Shown: positions 15,688 to 24,399, numbered from the stretch's first letter. The stretch: 64,000 nt of DNA from Flavobacterium sp. (GCF_017744675.1 NZ_JAGIAV010000004.1:747033-811032); one strand, 5' to 3'. The notes: generated by a model not told the origin, from the letters alone. Numbers and translations: made by a program.

Positions 15688-16671
15688 ATGAAAAAGATTA
15701 TCTTTATCTTATCACTATTTTTTTCTCTATGGGGTATTTCTATTGCCTTCTTCTTTGTTTTCTTTAACCCTACAGACATAACCGAATTCTCAAATTTTAT
15801 TGTATTTAGTAGTAAACCTTATCATTTTTCAGGATTCGATATTTATATTATCACAGAAAGAACAAACGAATATTCGTACAGAAGCACTTCAATAGCATTT
15901 TTAACCTTATTCTTTTATTTATCTTTCCTCGCAGGAAGTATCATTTATTATTTTTCACAATATAAAGACTCTAAATTATTATTATTTAATTACGCCTTAA
16001 TTTTCTTAGATGGAATAATAAAAATATGCTCTTTTTTTCTTCATTTCCATACTATTCAATTTGGCATCTATAGCATCATTTACATATTACTCTCTATAGC
16101 ATACATTTTCATTTCGTACCAATTCATTACTAAACATTTGAATATTAATGCGGAGGATAATAATCTTGAAAATGCATCCAATTACAAACGCCTCTTAAAT
16201 CTTATTATAGATTCTTTTATTATAATCATTATCGTTTATGGATTTATTACTTATGCAATACAAAACAATCAAGAAACCTCTATTTTTAAGTATTTTAAAA
16301 TCACTTTCGGAGTTAAATTTGGGATTTTAGCTTTCTTTTCTGTTATTAAATTCATTTACTATTTATTATTCGAATCTGTGTTTAAAAGCACACCTGCAAA
16401 ATTCATAACCGCTTGTTACATAACAGATGAAAATGGAAATCCGCCTACTTTTTTGATGATCTTAAAACGAACATTATTTCGATTTATCCCTTTTGAGAGT
16501 TTATCTTTTTTAATGGGTAAAAATCTACATGATGATTACACAGACACTTATGTCATAAATAAAAAAACAGACTTTAAAACAGAAAAAAAATATTTACAAA
16601 CATTATCTATTTGTTTTCTTATTATGTTAGTTATCTATTTTTATAATTTATCAACAAGACATCATTTTTAA
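15688..16671 (+). CDS. RDD-family multi-pass membrane protein
   Basis: A 327-residue integral membrane protein. Hydrophobic segments lie at about 3-25, 70-92, 98-116, 122-145, 168-190, 205-225 and 300-320. From residue 164 it fits the RDD domain: Arg in YKRLLNLIIDSF followed by Asp in the same helix, then KSTPAKFITACYITDENG and RTLFRFIPFESLSF. RDD proteins are proposed transporters or channels of mostly unknown substrate. The N-terminal half is not a domain I recognise. No neighbour suggests a role. Confidence 0.75.
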   Translation: MKKIIFILSLFFSLWGISIAFFFVFFNPTDITEFSNFIVFSSKPYHFSGFDIYIITERTNEYSYRSTSIAFLTLFFYLSFLAGSIIYYFSQYKDSKLLLFNYALIFLDGIIKICSFFLHFHTIQFGIYSIIYILLSIAYIFISYQFITKHLNINAEDNNLENASNYKRLLNLIIDSFIIIIIVYGFITYAIQNNQETSIFKYFKITFGVKFGILAFFSVIKFIYYLLFESVFKSTPAKFITACYITDENGNPPTFLMILKRTLFRFIPFESLSFLMGKNLHDDYTDTYVINKKTDFKTEKKYLQTLSICFLIMLVIYFYNLSTRHHF

Positions 16672-16795
16672 TTATAAAAAAAAGATCAAAGTGAATTTCG
16701 AAAGATTATCATATGCGAAATGAATCGATAAATCTTTCTGGCATTCATTTTCACTTTCAACAAATAAATTATATTTTTGTTTAAAATACATTCTC
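16672..16795. other. Intergenic imperfect hairpin
   Basis: AAAGTGAA and CGAAAGATTATC on the left pair with GATAAATCTTTC and TTCACTTT on the right, making a long interrupted stem at about 16686-16761. It could end transcription of the RDD gene, but there is no U-tract. Confidence 0.4.
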
Positions 16796-17761
16796 ATGTT
16801 AAAAGTAGGAGTTTTAGGTGCTGGTCATCTTGGTAAAATACATTTACGCTTATTACAACAATCTGACAAATACGAATTAGTTGGATTTTACGACGAAAAT
16901 CAAGAAAATGCCGAAAAAATCTCAAAAGAGTTTGGCTATAAAAACTTCAGCACAATTGCAAAACTCATTCACGCTGTCGATGTGATTGACATTGTTACTC
17001 CAACACTTTCACACTATAAATGTGCAAAAGTCGCAATCAAATCTGGAAAACATATCTTTATTGAAAAACCTATTGCCAACACAGTAGAAGAAGCCGAAGA
17101 AATCATTGCTTTAGCCAAAGAATACAATGTAAAAGGACAAGTAGGTCACGTAGAGCGCTTTAATCCCGCTTTTATTGCTACAAAAAACATGATCGAAAAT
17201 CCGATGTTTATAGAAACACATCGTTTGGCCGAATTTAATCCACGCGGTACAGACGTTCCTGTGGTTTTAGATTTAATGATTCATGATATTGACGCCATTT
17301 TAAGCGTTGTAAATTCAAAAGTAAAAGACATTCACGCCAGTGGCGTATCGGTAATTAGTGATACACCGGATATTGCCAACGCCAGAATCGAATTCGAAAA
17401 CGGATGCGTTGCCAACTTAACTGCCAGCAGAATTTCATTAAAAAACATGCGTAAATCACGTTTCTTTCAAAAAGACGCGTACATTTCTGTTGACTTTTTA
17501 GAAAAAAAATGCGAAGTAGTTCGTATGAAAGATGCGCCAGAAGTTCCTGGAGATTTCGATATGATACTTCAAAACGCTGAAGGTGTAAAAAAACAAATTT
17601 ATTTCACTAATCCAGATGTAGAGCAAAATAATGCTATTCTTGACGAATTAGAATCTTTTGCGCATGCAATAAATACAGATACTACGCCAGTTGTAACTTT
17701 GGAACAAGCAACAGATGCATTGCGTGTAGCTTATCAAATTATTGACTGTTTCAACAAATAA
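16796..17761 (+). CDS. Gfo/Idh/MocA family NAD(P)-dependent oxidoreductase
   Basis: A 321-residue sugar-dehydrogenase-like protein. The Rossmann motif GAGHLGKIH (8-16) is followed by IVTPTLSHY and the family signature EKPIANT with E90-K91-P92. The substrate half contains GHVERFNPAF and DLMIHDIDAI, which fits the catalytic Asp/His region. The substrate cannot be named. An inverted repeat separates it from the next gene by 88 bases. Confidence 0.88.
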   Translation: MLKVGVLGAGHLGKIHLRLLQQSDKYELVGFYDENQENAEKISKEFGYKNFSTIAKLIHAVDVIDIVTPTLSHYKCAKVAIKSGKHIFIEKPIANTVEEAEEIIALAKEYNVKGQVGHVERFNPAFIATKNMIENPMFIETHRLAEFNPRGTDVPVVLDLMIHDIDAILSVVNSKVKDIHASGVSVISDTPDIANARIEFENGCVANLTASRISLKNMRKSRFFQKDAYISVDFLEKKCEVVRMKDAPEVPGDFDMILQNAEGVKKQIYFTNPDVEQNNAILDELESFAHAINTDTTPVVTLEQATDALRVAYQIIDCFNK

Positions 17762-17782
17762 TTAAATTTCAAAAAAAATAAG

Positions 17783-17824
17783 TTAGCCACGAATTCACGA
17801 ATTGATTAGTGAATTCGTGGCTAA
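17783..17824. repeat. Perfect 16-base inverted repeat (dispersed family)
   Basis: TTAGCCACGAATTCAC (17783-17798) and its exact reverse complement (17809-17824) flank a 10-base spacer. The right arm recurs at 2-16, and a decayed relative lies at 41650-41765. It lies between two plus-strand genes and could fold in RNA, but there is no U-tract. Confidence 0.8.
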
Positions 17825-17849
17825 ATCATAAAAAAATATCTATCATAAT

Positions 17850-18743
17850 ATGAAAACAATAGCTGTAATTGGGGCAGGAACAATGGGTAACGGAATTGCG
17901 CACACTTTTGCGCAAAGCGGATTTACTGTAAAATTAATCGACGTTTCTGAAAAATCATTAGATAAAGGAATGGCAACTATTGCGGCCAACTTAGATCGTA
18001 TGCTTTCTAAAGGAACAATCACGCAAGAAGATGTTACTAAAACAATTACCAATATTATTACGTATACAGATTTAAAAGACGGAGTCGTTGGTGTTGATTT
18101 AGTAGTCGAAGCTGCAACTGAAAATGTGGAGTTAAAGCTGAACATCTTCAAGCAATTAAACGAATATTGCTCTCACAATACCATTTTGGCAACCAATACT
18201 TCTTCCATTTCAATTACGCAAATCGGAGCTGTTGTAGCACATCCTGAGCGTGTTATCGGAATGCACTTTATGAATCCAGTGCCGATTATGAAATTAGTCG
18301 AAATCATTCGCGGATACAATACAAGCGATGAAGTGACTAAAATCATCATGACTTTATCTGAAAAATTAGGTAAAGTCCCAGTTGAAGTAAACGATTATCC
18401 TGGATTTGTGGCAAACAGAATTTTAATGCCAATGCTAAACGAAGCGATTGAAACGTTATACAATAAAGTTGCGGGAGTTTACGAAATTGACACCGTAATG
18501 AAATTAGGAATGGGGCATCCAATGGGACCACTTCAATTGGCTGATTTTATTGGCCTTGATGTTTGTCTTGCAATCTTAAATGTAATGTATGATGGATTCA
18601 AAAACCCGAAATATGCTCCTTGCCCACTTTTAGTAAATATGGTTAGAGCAGGAAAACTGGGAGTTAAATCTGGAGAAGGTTTTTATGATTATAGCGAAAG
18701 CAAAAAAGCAGAGAAAATTTCGAAGCAATTTATTCTTTCATAA
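17850..18743 (+). CDS. 3-hydroxybutyryl-CoA dehydrogenase
   Basis: A 297-residue NAD(P)-dependent 3-hydroxyacyl-CoA dehydrogenase, which oxidises or forms 3-hydroxyacyl-CoA in short-chain fatty acid metabolism. Seen are the Rossmann motif GAGTMGNGIAHTFAQSG (7-23), VVEAATENVELK, NTSSISITQI, the catalytic histidine in GMHFMNPVPIMKLVE, and NDYPGFVANRILMP. C-terminal GHPMGPLQLADFIGLD completes the family pattern. It is the stand-alone form, not fused to an enoyl-CoA hydratase. yggS follows after 12 bases, so cotranscription is likely. Confidence 0.93.
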   Translation: MKTIAVIGAGTMGNGIAHTFAQSGFTVKLIDVSEKSLDKGMATIAANLDRMLSKGTITQEDVTKTITNIITYTDLKDGVVGVDLVVEAATENVELKLNIFKQLNEYCSHNTILATNTSSISITQIGAVVAHPERVIGMHFMNPVPIMKLVEIIRGYNTSDEVTKIIMTLSEKLGKVPVEVNDYPGFVANRILMPMLNEAIETLYNKVAGVYEIDTVMKLGMGHPMGPLQLADFIGLDVCLAILNVMYDGFKNPKYAPCPLLVNMVRAGKLGVKSGEGFYDYSESKKAEKISKQFILS

Positions 18744-18755
18744 AAAAGAAATATC

Positions 18756-19409
18756 ATGTCGATTCAATCGAATTTAAATACAATTAAAGCAACTTTACCT
18801 GAACATGTAACTCTGGTTGCCGTTTCAAAAACAAAACCTGTTTCAGACTTGATGCAAGCTTACGAAGCAGGCCAACGGATTTTTGGAGAAAACAAAATTC
18901 AGGAAATGACTGAAAAATGGGAACAAATGCCAAAAGACATTCAATGGCATATGATTGGTCATGTTCAGTCGAATAAAGTCAAATTTATGGCGCCATATGT
19001 CACTTTGATTCATGGTGTTGACAGTTTGAAATTATTACAAGAAATTAATAAACAAGCTTTAAAAAATAAAAGAATTATAGATTGCCTTCTTCAAATTTAT
19101 ATTGCCGAAGAAGAATCTAAGTTTGGTTTGGACAAAAAGGAATTAAATGAACTTTTAACTTCTCCAGAGTTCAAAGAGTTGAAAAATATTCGTATCTTAG
19201 GTTTGATGGGAATGGCCACTTTCACCGAAGACCAAAACCAAATAAAAAAAGAATTCACACATTTAAAATCTATTTTTGATTCTATCCAAAAACTACAGAT
19301 TGTTGATTTAAAAACAATTTCAATGGGAATGTCTGGAGATTATCAATTAGCCATAGAATGCGGAAGCACAATGGTGAGAATTGGAAGCAGCATTTTTGGC
19401 GGGCGTTAA
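18756..19409 (+). CDS. YggS/PROSC family PLP homeostasis protein
   Basis: A 217-residue PLP-binding protein without known catalysis that helps hold and deliver vitamin B6 cofactor. The PLP lysine is K25 in LVAVSKTKP. The rest follows the family: FGENKIQEM, WHMIGHVQSNKVK, EESKFGLDK, RILGLMGMAT, and the phosphate-binding SMGMSGDYQLAIECGSTMVRIG (in part) ending GSSIFGGR. Complete and normal length. Confidence 0.93.
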   Translation: MSIQSNLNTIKATLPEHVTLVAVSKTKPVSDLMQAYEAGQRIFGENKIQEMTEKWEQMPKDIQWHMIGHVQSNKVKFMAPYVTLIHGVDSLKLLQEINKQALKNKRIIDCLLQIYIAEEESKFGLDKKELNELLTSPEFKELKNIRILGLMGMATFTEDQNQIKKEFTHLKSIFDSIQKLQIVDLKTISMGMSGDYQLAIECGSTMVRIGSSIFGGR

Positions 19410-19427
19410 AATTCAAAAATAGTTAGA

Positions 19428-19441
19428 CGCACTGCAGTGCG
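19428..19441. repeat. 14-base palindrome CGCACTGCAGTGCG
   Basis: A perfect palindrome in the 75-base gap before the exonuclease gene, flanked by GTTAGA and CCTCTAC, which extend the symmetry imperfectly. I recall similar GCACTGCAGTGC units in other Bacteroidota intergenic regions. Confidence 0.55.
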
Positions 19442-19484
19442 CCTCTACACCAAAAACAGAATACTAAAAACTGAGCACTAAAAT

Positions 19485-20846
19485 TTGTACGCGATACTAG
19501 ACATAGAAACCACTGGGGGACAATTTAATGAAGAAGGAATTACTGAAATCGCCATCTACAAATTTGACGGACATGAAGTAGTTGACCAATTCATCAGTCT
19601 CGTCAATCCCGAAATTCCGATTCAACCTTTTGTAGTAAAACTGACAGGAATAAATAATGCTATGTTGCAGTCGGCACCAAAATTCTATGAAGTTGCAAAA
19701 CGCATTATAGAAATCACTTCTGACTGCGTAATCGTAGCGCATAATGCTTCTTTTGATTATAGAATTCTTCGAACAGAATTCCGTCGTTTAGGCTACGATT
19801 TTGAAGCCAAAACACTTTGCACAGTAGAATTAGCTAAAAAACTAATTCCAGAACAGCCTTCCTATAGTTTAGGAAAACTCGTGCGTGCACTCGGAATTCC
19901 AATGGCAGACAGACATCGCGCGAGCGGAGATGCTATGGCTACAACAAAGCTGTTCAAAATGCTTTTAGAAAAAGACACAGAGAAAACAATCGTAAAAGAT
20001 TTTATAAAACTCGAAGTCGAAAAAGGAATTTCTCCAAAATTCTTAGATATTCTCGATCAAATGCCAACCAAAACTGGCGTTTATTATATCTACAAAGAAG
20101 ATGGCACTTTAATTTATATCGGCAAAAGCCAAAACATCAAAAAAAGAGTTAATCAGCATTTTACTGGAGTTACAACCAAAAGCAAAAGAATTCAGGCAGA
20201 AGTTTTTACTATAACTTACGAAGAAACTGGAAGCGAACTGATCGCGCTTTTAAAAGAAAGCCAAGAAGTAAAAATCAATCGCCCGAGATACAATCGTTCG
20301 CAAAAGAAAACCGTTTTCCCCTTTGCTTTATATGCCGAAAAAGATTTAAACGGCTATATCAATCTTAAACTTGAAAAAGCTGACGGACGAAAGAAAGAAA
20401 TTACATCTTTTGTTTCTCTACAAGAAGGCAAAAATGCGCTTTTTAAATTTACGGCAAAATATCATTTGTGCCAAAAACTAACGGGTTTATATCAAACCAA
20501 AAAAGAGTGCTTTCAGTATAAAATTAAAGAATGTGATGGAGCTTGCATTGGCGAAATTACATCAGAAGTCTATAATTTAAGAGTACAGCAATTTATTTCA
20601 GAAAATAGTTTCGAAAATAAAAGCATGATCTTAATCGACAGAGGTCGCAATATAAACGAAAAGAGCGCTATTTTAATCGAAGACGGAACGTACAAAGGTT
20701 ATGCTTATTACGATTTAAACTATCAGATCACCAATATCGATATTCTAAAAAATATCCTGATTCCAATGCAGCACAATCGAGATGTAAAAAACATCATTCA
20801 AAGCTACATTCGCAAGAGCAAATCATTAAAAATCCTGCATTTTTAA
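19485..20846 (+). CDS. DEDDh exonuclease - GIY-YIG nuclease fusion
   Basis: A 453-residue two-nuclease protein. Residues 1-165 are a DnaQ-like 3'-5' exonuclease: D6 and E8 in ILDIETTGG, HNASFDYRIL, and HRASGDAMATTKL with the late His and Asp. Residues about 190-280 are a GIY-YIG endonuclease as in UvrC/Cho: GVYYIYKEDGTLIYIGKS and NIKKRVNQHF. The remaining part holds a CQKLTGLY...CFQYKIKECDGACIG region typical of UvrC-like proteins. Such fusions are common in Bacteroidota and may act in DNA repair. The start codon is TTG at 19485, since MYAILDIETTGG starts the fold exactly there. Confidence 0.88.
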   Translation: MYAILDIETTGGQFNEEGITEIAIYKFDGHEVVDQFISLVNPEIPIQPFVVKLTGINNAMLQSAPKFYEVAKRIIEITSDCVIVAHNASFDYRILRTEFRRLGYDFEAKTLCTVELAKKLIPEQPSYSLGKLVRALGIPMADRHRASGDAMATTKLFKMLLEKDTEKTIVKDFIKLEVEKGISPKFLDILDQMPTKTGVYYIYKEDGTLIYIGKSQNIKKRVNQHFTGVTTKSKRIQAEVFTITYEETGSELIALLKESQEVKINRPRYNRSQKKTVFPFALYAEKDLNGYINLKLEKADGRKKEITSFVSLQEGKNALFKFTAKYHLCQKLTGLYQTKKECFQYKIKECDGACIGEITSEVYNLRVQQFISENSFENKSMILIDRGRNINEKSAILIEDGTYKGYAYYDLNYQITNIDILKNILIPMQHNRDVKNIIQSYIRKSKSLKILHF

Positions 20847-20874
20847 TACGATAAACTTTACGTATCTTCGTGAT

Positions 20875-21714
20875 ATGACAAAAAACAAATCAAAATACGA
20901 GATTTTTAGAGAAAAAATTAAAATCGTTCTCTACGGTACAAATACCATTTTGGGCCGAATGTTCGATTTGGTTCTCTTGGGGCTCATATTACTCAGCGTA
21001 CTTTTGGTAATGCTCGATACGGTAGAAGGAATCAATCATGAATACCATCGCCAACTGCTTATTTGCGAATGGATTATCACGGTCTTCTTTACCATCGAAT
21101 ATATTTTAAGAATAATTGCGATTCAAAAACCAATAAAATACATTTTTAGTTTTTACGGAATCATAGATTTGATGGCCATTTTACCAATGTATCTGTCAAT
21201 CTTTTTTCCTGCTACAAATGTCTTGACTATTGTGCGTGTATTACGATTTTTCAGGTTATTCAAAATCCTACATATTCCGCAAATTTCACATCAATCGTAT
21301 CAGCTCAAAGAAGCCCTGCAGGCAAGTAAAGAAAAAATTCTCGTTTTCATTTATTTTGTCGTTATCAGCGCCGTAATTATAGGAGCATTAATGTACGTTG
21401 TCGAGGGCAAAGAAAGCGGTTTCACCAGTATTCCAGTTAGTATTTATTGGTCTATTGTAACACTGACGACCGTTGGTTATGGAGATATTTCGCCAATTAC
21501 GCCACTTGGACAATTTCTCGCATCACTTGTCATGATTATGGGTTACGGAATCATCGCAGTGCCTACTGGTATTGTAACTGCAGAATTTGCCAAAGCCAGC
21601 CTTAGAAACAGTTCTGTAAGCGGAAAAAAAAACTGCTCGCAATGCAAAGCACAACTGCATTTTGATAATGCAAAATATTGCTATCAATGCGGAAAAACAT
21701 TGCCAAATAATTAA
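20875..21714 (+). CDS. Voltage-gated K+ channel with C-terminal zinc ribbon
   Basis: A 279-residue inner-membrane channel of the Kv type. S1 lies near 30-48, S2 near 62-82, S3 near 90-110, and an S4-like arginine/lysine helix VRVLRFFRLFKILHI at 120-134. S5 follows at about 155-176, and the pore filter TTVGYGD at 198-204 predicts potassium selectivity. After S6, residues 250-279 form a small zinc ribbon, with C254-x2-C257 and C269-x2-C272. That tail is the odd part and could sense metal or redox state. It starts 28 bases after the exonuclease gene. Confidence 0.88.
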   Translation: MTKNKSKYEIFREKIKIVLYGTNTILGRMFDLVLLGLILLSVLLVMLDTVEGINHEYHRQLLICEWIITVFFTIEYILRIIAIQKPIKYIFSFYGIIDLMAILPMYLSIFFPATNVLTIVRVLRFFRLFKILHIPQISHQSYQLKEALQASKEKILVFIYFVVISAVIIGALMYVVEGKESGFTSIPVSIYWSIVTLTTVGYGDISPITPLGQFLASLVMIMGYGIIAVPTGIVTAEFAKASLRNSSVSGKKNCSQCKAQLHFDNAKYCYQCGKTLPNN

Positions 21715-21715
21715 T

Positions 21716-21866
21716 TTATGAAGCTAATCCAGCTGTACATTGCAACTCCTCCTTATCTTTGTTGTTTTTTAAAGTCATAAAAGGAGCTTCCTCCGGTCGC
21801 TCTTTTATTCCAAAAAAAACAAACAAATATAAGTCCGGGGTTTCGATTTCCATCTGGGCTAAAAAA
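21716..21866. repeat. Candidate 150-base intergenic repeat element with imperfect ends
   Basis: This gap has a patterned structure. GAAGCTAATCCAGCTG at the left and CCATCTGGGCTA at the right are imperfect reverse complements. In the middle AAAAGGAGC (near 21779) and GCTCTTTT (near 21800) form a stem with a loop rich in C and G. I recall very similar sequence from other Flavobacterium and Pedobacter intergenic regions, which suggests a dispersed element. No reading frame of note. Confidence 0.5.
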
Positions 21867-21867
21867 T

Positions 21868-22797
21868 ATGAAGTACTTAATAACAATCGTCGGACCAACA
21901 GCTATCGGGAAAACAGCCCTGAGCATTGCTTTGGCACAACATTTTAAATGCGAAATTATTTCCTGCGATAGCCGTCAGTTTTTTAAAGAAATGACCATTG
22001 GCACAGCCGTTCCAAGTCAGGAAGAATTAAACGCTGCCAAGCATCATTTCATTCAAAACAAATCTATTTTCGAAAATTATACCGTTGGAGATTATGAAAA
22101 AGAAGCACTTTCAAAACTGGAAGAATTGTATCAAACCAATGACTTTGCCATTTTAATTGGCGGATCAGGTTTATACGTCGATGCGGTTTTAAAAGGTTTT
22201 GATGAATTTCCAGAAATCCAACCAGAAGTTCGCTCAGAAGTAAATTCTAACTACGAAAAATTCGGAATCGAATATCTTCAAGAACAACTGCAACATTTGG
22301 ATCCCGAATATTATCAAAAAATAACAATCGAAAATCCGCAGACTTTACAAAACCCGCAACGAATGATGCGTTTTGTAGAAGTATGCATCGGCTCGCAAAA
22401 ACCCTATTCTTCATTCTTAAATTTGAAGAAAAACAATAGAAACTTCACTCCTATTTTAATTGGTTTAGATGCAGATAGAGAAGTTATCTACAACAGAATC
22501 AATCAGCGAGTAGACATTATGATGAATATGGGACTGCTCGAAGAAGCCAAAACCCTTTATCCTAACAAAGAGTTAAATGCTTTACAAACGGTCGGTTATA
22601 GAGAATTATTTAGTTATTTTGACGGAGAATTCACTTTGCCTTTTGCAATTGAAGAAATAAAAAAGAACACGCGAAGATTTTCAAAAAGACAATTAACGTG
22701 GTTCAAAAGAAATGAAAACACAAAATGGTTTGATTATTCGACTGATAGAAATGAGATTATCAATTACATCAAAGAAAATCTAAAACAAACAATCTAA
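21868..22797 (+). CDS. miaA: tRNA dimethylallyltransferase
   Basis: MiaA adds a dimethylallyl group to N6 of A37 in tRNAs that read codons starting with U. The 309-residue protein has the P-loop GPTAIGKTALSIALA, SCDSRQFFKEMTIGTA, the core GGSGLYVDAVL, and late NALQTVGYRELF and KNTRRFSKRQLTWFKR, all family signatures. Length is complete. A thioesterase gene follows after 16 bases. Confidence 0.95.
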   Translation: MKYLITIVGPTAIGKTALSIALAQHFKCEIISCDSRQFFKEMTIGTAVPSQEELNAAKHHFIQNKSIFENYTVGDYEKEALSKLEELYQTNDFAILIGGSGLYVDAVLKGFDEFPEIQPEVRSEVNSNYEKFGIEYLQEQLQHLDPEYYQKITIENPQTLQNPQRMMRFVEVCIGSQKPYSSFLNLKKNNRNFTPILIGLDADREVIYNRINQRVDIMMNMGLLEEAKTLYPNKELNALQTVGYRELFSYFDGEFTLPFAIEEIKKNTRRFSKRQLTWFKRNENTKWFDYSTDRNEIINYIKENLKQTI

Positions 22798-22813
22798 AAT
22801 CTAAATTTAGAAA

Positions 22814-23560
22814 ATGCCAATATCACCAAATTTTACATCAGTTCTAAGTAAAGACTGGGAAATTAATTTTACGCAATGTACGCCAAACGGCTACTTAAAA
22901 TATACTGATTTATGCAATCTTTTACAGCTTACTGCTGCAGCACATTCTGAAGTTGGCGGAATCAGCTTTACAGATATGCAAGAATTTGATCAAGCTTGGG
23001 TTCTAAGCCGTATGCGTGTAGAAATAACCGCTTTACCAAAATGGCAAGATGTTGTAACCGTAAAAACTTGGATCAATAGTCTTGAAAATTCACGTTCGGT
23101 TCGTGCACTCGAAATGTATGTAAACGGAAAAAAGATTGTAGGCAGCGAAACGTATTGGGCTGTTTTCAACACCAAAGCACGCCGCCCAGAACCTTTGGCA
23201 CTGCCTTTTGAGCATTTCGAACTTTTCCCAGAAAACAGAGCAACAGTTGAAGGCTTTTCTCGAATCAACATTAATTCTGAAAAAGAATCTGTTTTCGAAA
23301 AAACAGTCTATTTATCTGATTTAGACATTGTAAATCATGCCAATAATGTAAAATATCTAGAATGGTGCTTGGATCATGTTGATGCAAAAAAAATTTTAAA
23401 GCAAGAAGTAAAAAGCTTCGAAATGAATTTCTTAAAAGAGCTTTCTCTAAATGATCAAGTTGTTATTCATGAAAATGACAATGAAAATCATTCCGCAACA
23501 ACTTTTAGCATTACAAAAGGTGATAAAAATTGTTTTGCTTTAGAATTACATTGGAAATAA
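22814..23560 (+). CDS. Acyl-ACP thioesterase family protein
   Basis: A 248-residue double hot-dog protein of the acyl-[ACP] thioesterase type, which would release fatty acids from acyl carrier protein. Visible are WEINFTQCTPNGYLKYTDLCNLLQ (in part) at the N-terminal hot-dog helix, SRMRVEI, the SLENSRSVRALEMY strand, and the second hot-dog LSDLDIVNHANNVKYLEWCLD, with the Asn/His of the family's active site. Chain-length preference is not evident. It is the last gene of the plus-strand run. Confidence 0.85.
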   Translation: MPISPNFTSVLSKDWEINFTQCTPNGYLKYTDLCNLLQLTAAAHSEVGGISFTDMQEFDQAWVLSRMRVEITALPKWQDVVTVKTWINSLENSRSVRALEMYVNGKKIVGSETYWAVFNTKARRPEPLALPFEHFELFPENRATVEGFSRININSEKESVFEKTVYLSDLDIVNHANNVKYLEWCLDHVDAKKILKQEVKSFEMNFLKELSLNDQVVIHENDNENHSATTFSITKGDKNCFALELHWK

Positions 23561-23576
23561 TCCAAATATGATATGT

Positions 23577-23800
23577 AGTCCCTATGGGACATTTTTACAT
23601 TCCTGATCTTATTTCTACAGATCTATAATCTCTACGAGATAATTGTATTGTTAAAACTCTGTCAGGTTAAATATTGAAAAAAAAAGTTTTTATTACTAAT
23701 ACATATCATCGGTAACGGAATAATTCTAGTACAAACTCCGCTAGGAGTTAAATATGGGTAGAAAAAAAATTAACAACAAACATATTGTCCCGTAGGGACT
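23577..23800. repeat. Cluster of short palindromes
   Basis: The 305-base gap 23561-23865 has no gene. It holds at least four perfect short palindromes of like design: GTCCC-TAT-GGGAC (23578-23590), ATCTC-TAC-GAGAT (23628-23640), ACTCC-GCTA-GGAGT (23735-23748) and GTCCC-GTA-GGGAC (23787-23799). A looser one, AACTCTGTCAGGTT, lies at about 23654. The first and last are nearly identical. I recall related units scattered in other Flavobacterium genomes. Confidence 0.65.
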
Positions 23801-23817
23801 ATTTGTCTAGAAATAAA

Positions 23818-23858
23818 TAAAAACGATGCTATTCAATTTTGAATATGCATCGTTTTTA
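23818..23858. terminator. Bidirectional terminator of the TPR gene
   Basis: AAAACGATGC (23820-23829) pairs with GCATCGTTTT (23847-23856) around an inner ATTCAA/TTGAAT stem, with A and T tracts outside. It follows the stop at 23866 on the minus strand. Confidence 0.75.
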
Positions 23859-23865
23859 TCTAAAA

Positions 23866-24399
23866 TCATTTTGATTTCTTTTTAGAATCTTTCTTTTCCT
23901 TTTTGGGCTTTTTGTTTTTCAGTAAATCCATTTTACCTTTAACTCGTTTTTCAACTTCGCTAATTCCAGAATCATAATCATGATGAATAGAATATAATTT
24001 TGCCTGTTTGATTTCTTTCAAAGCCTCTTTAAACTTATGCTGCACTTCCAAAATAACGGCTTTCTTTATATAAATATCAGACTTATTAATTCCTTTAATA
24101 GTCAAAGCAAAGTCTATTAATTTTTGAGCTTCTTCAAAATCTTCATTCAAAATCAAAGTCTGCAAATAATACGGATATACTTCCAAAGCATGAATATTAA
24201 TCGATAAAGCTTCCTGAAAATAGGTTTTAGCTTCTTCGTAATTCATTAATTGTTCTGCCTGAATTCTTCCGTACAAACACAAAATCATCGTATTTTTTGG
24301 ATCATAAGAAAAAGCATAATCTAAAGATTCTATAGTTCCTTCAAGCCAAAACGGATAATTATCCAAAGCTTGAAAAAGGTATTTATCAATTGTTTTCAT
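23866..24399 (-). CDS. TPR-repeat protein with a lysine-rich tail
   Basis: A 177-residue protein made mainly of tetratricopeptide-like helix pairs, for example TMILCLYGRIQAEQLMNYEEAKTYFQEALSI (in part), ALEVYPYYLQTLILNEDFEEAQKLI and KKAVILEVQHKFKEALKEIKQA. The last 25 residues are almost all Lys with Ser, Asp and Glu. TPRs mediate protein contacts, so this is likely an adaptor. It lies 77 bases after prfH on the same strand and may be part of that operon, but the gap contains a loose hairpin and it could be independent. Confidence 0.7.
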   Translation of the reverse strand: MKTIDKYLFQALDNYPFWLEGTIESLDYAFSYDPKNTMILCLYGRIQAEQLMNYEEAKTYFQEALSINIHALEVYPYYLQTLILNEDFEEAQKLIDFALTIKGINKSDIYIKKAVILEVQHKFKEALKEIKQAKLYSIHHDYDSGISEVEKRVKGKMDLLKNKKPKKEKKDSKKKSK

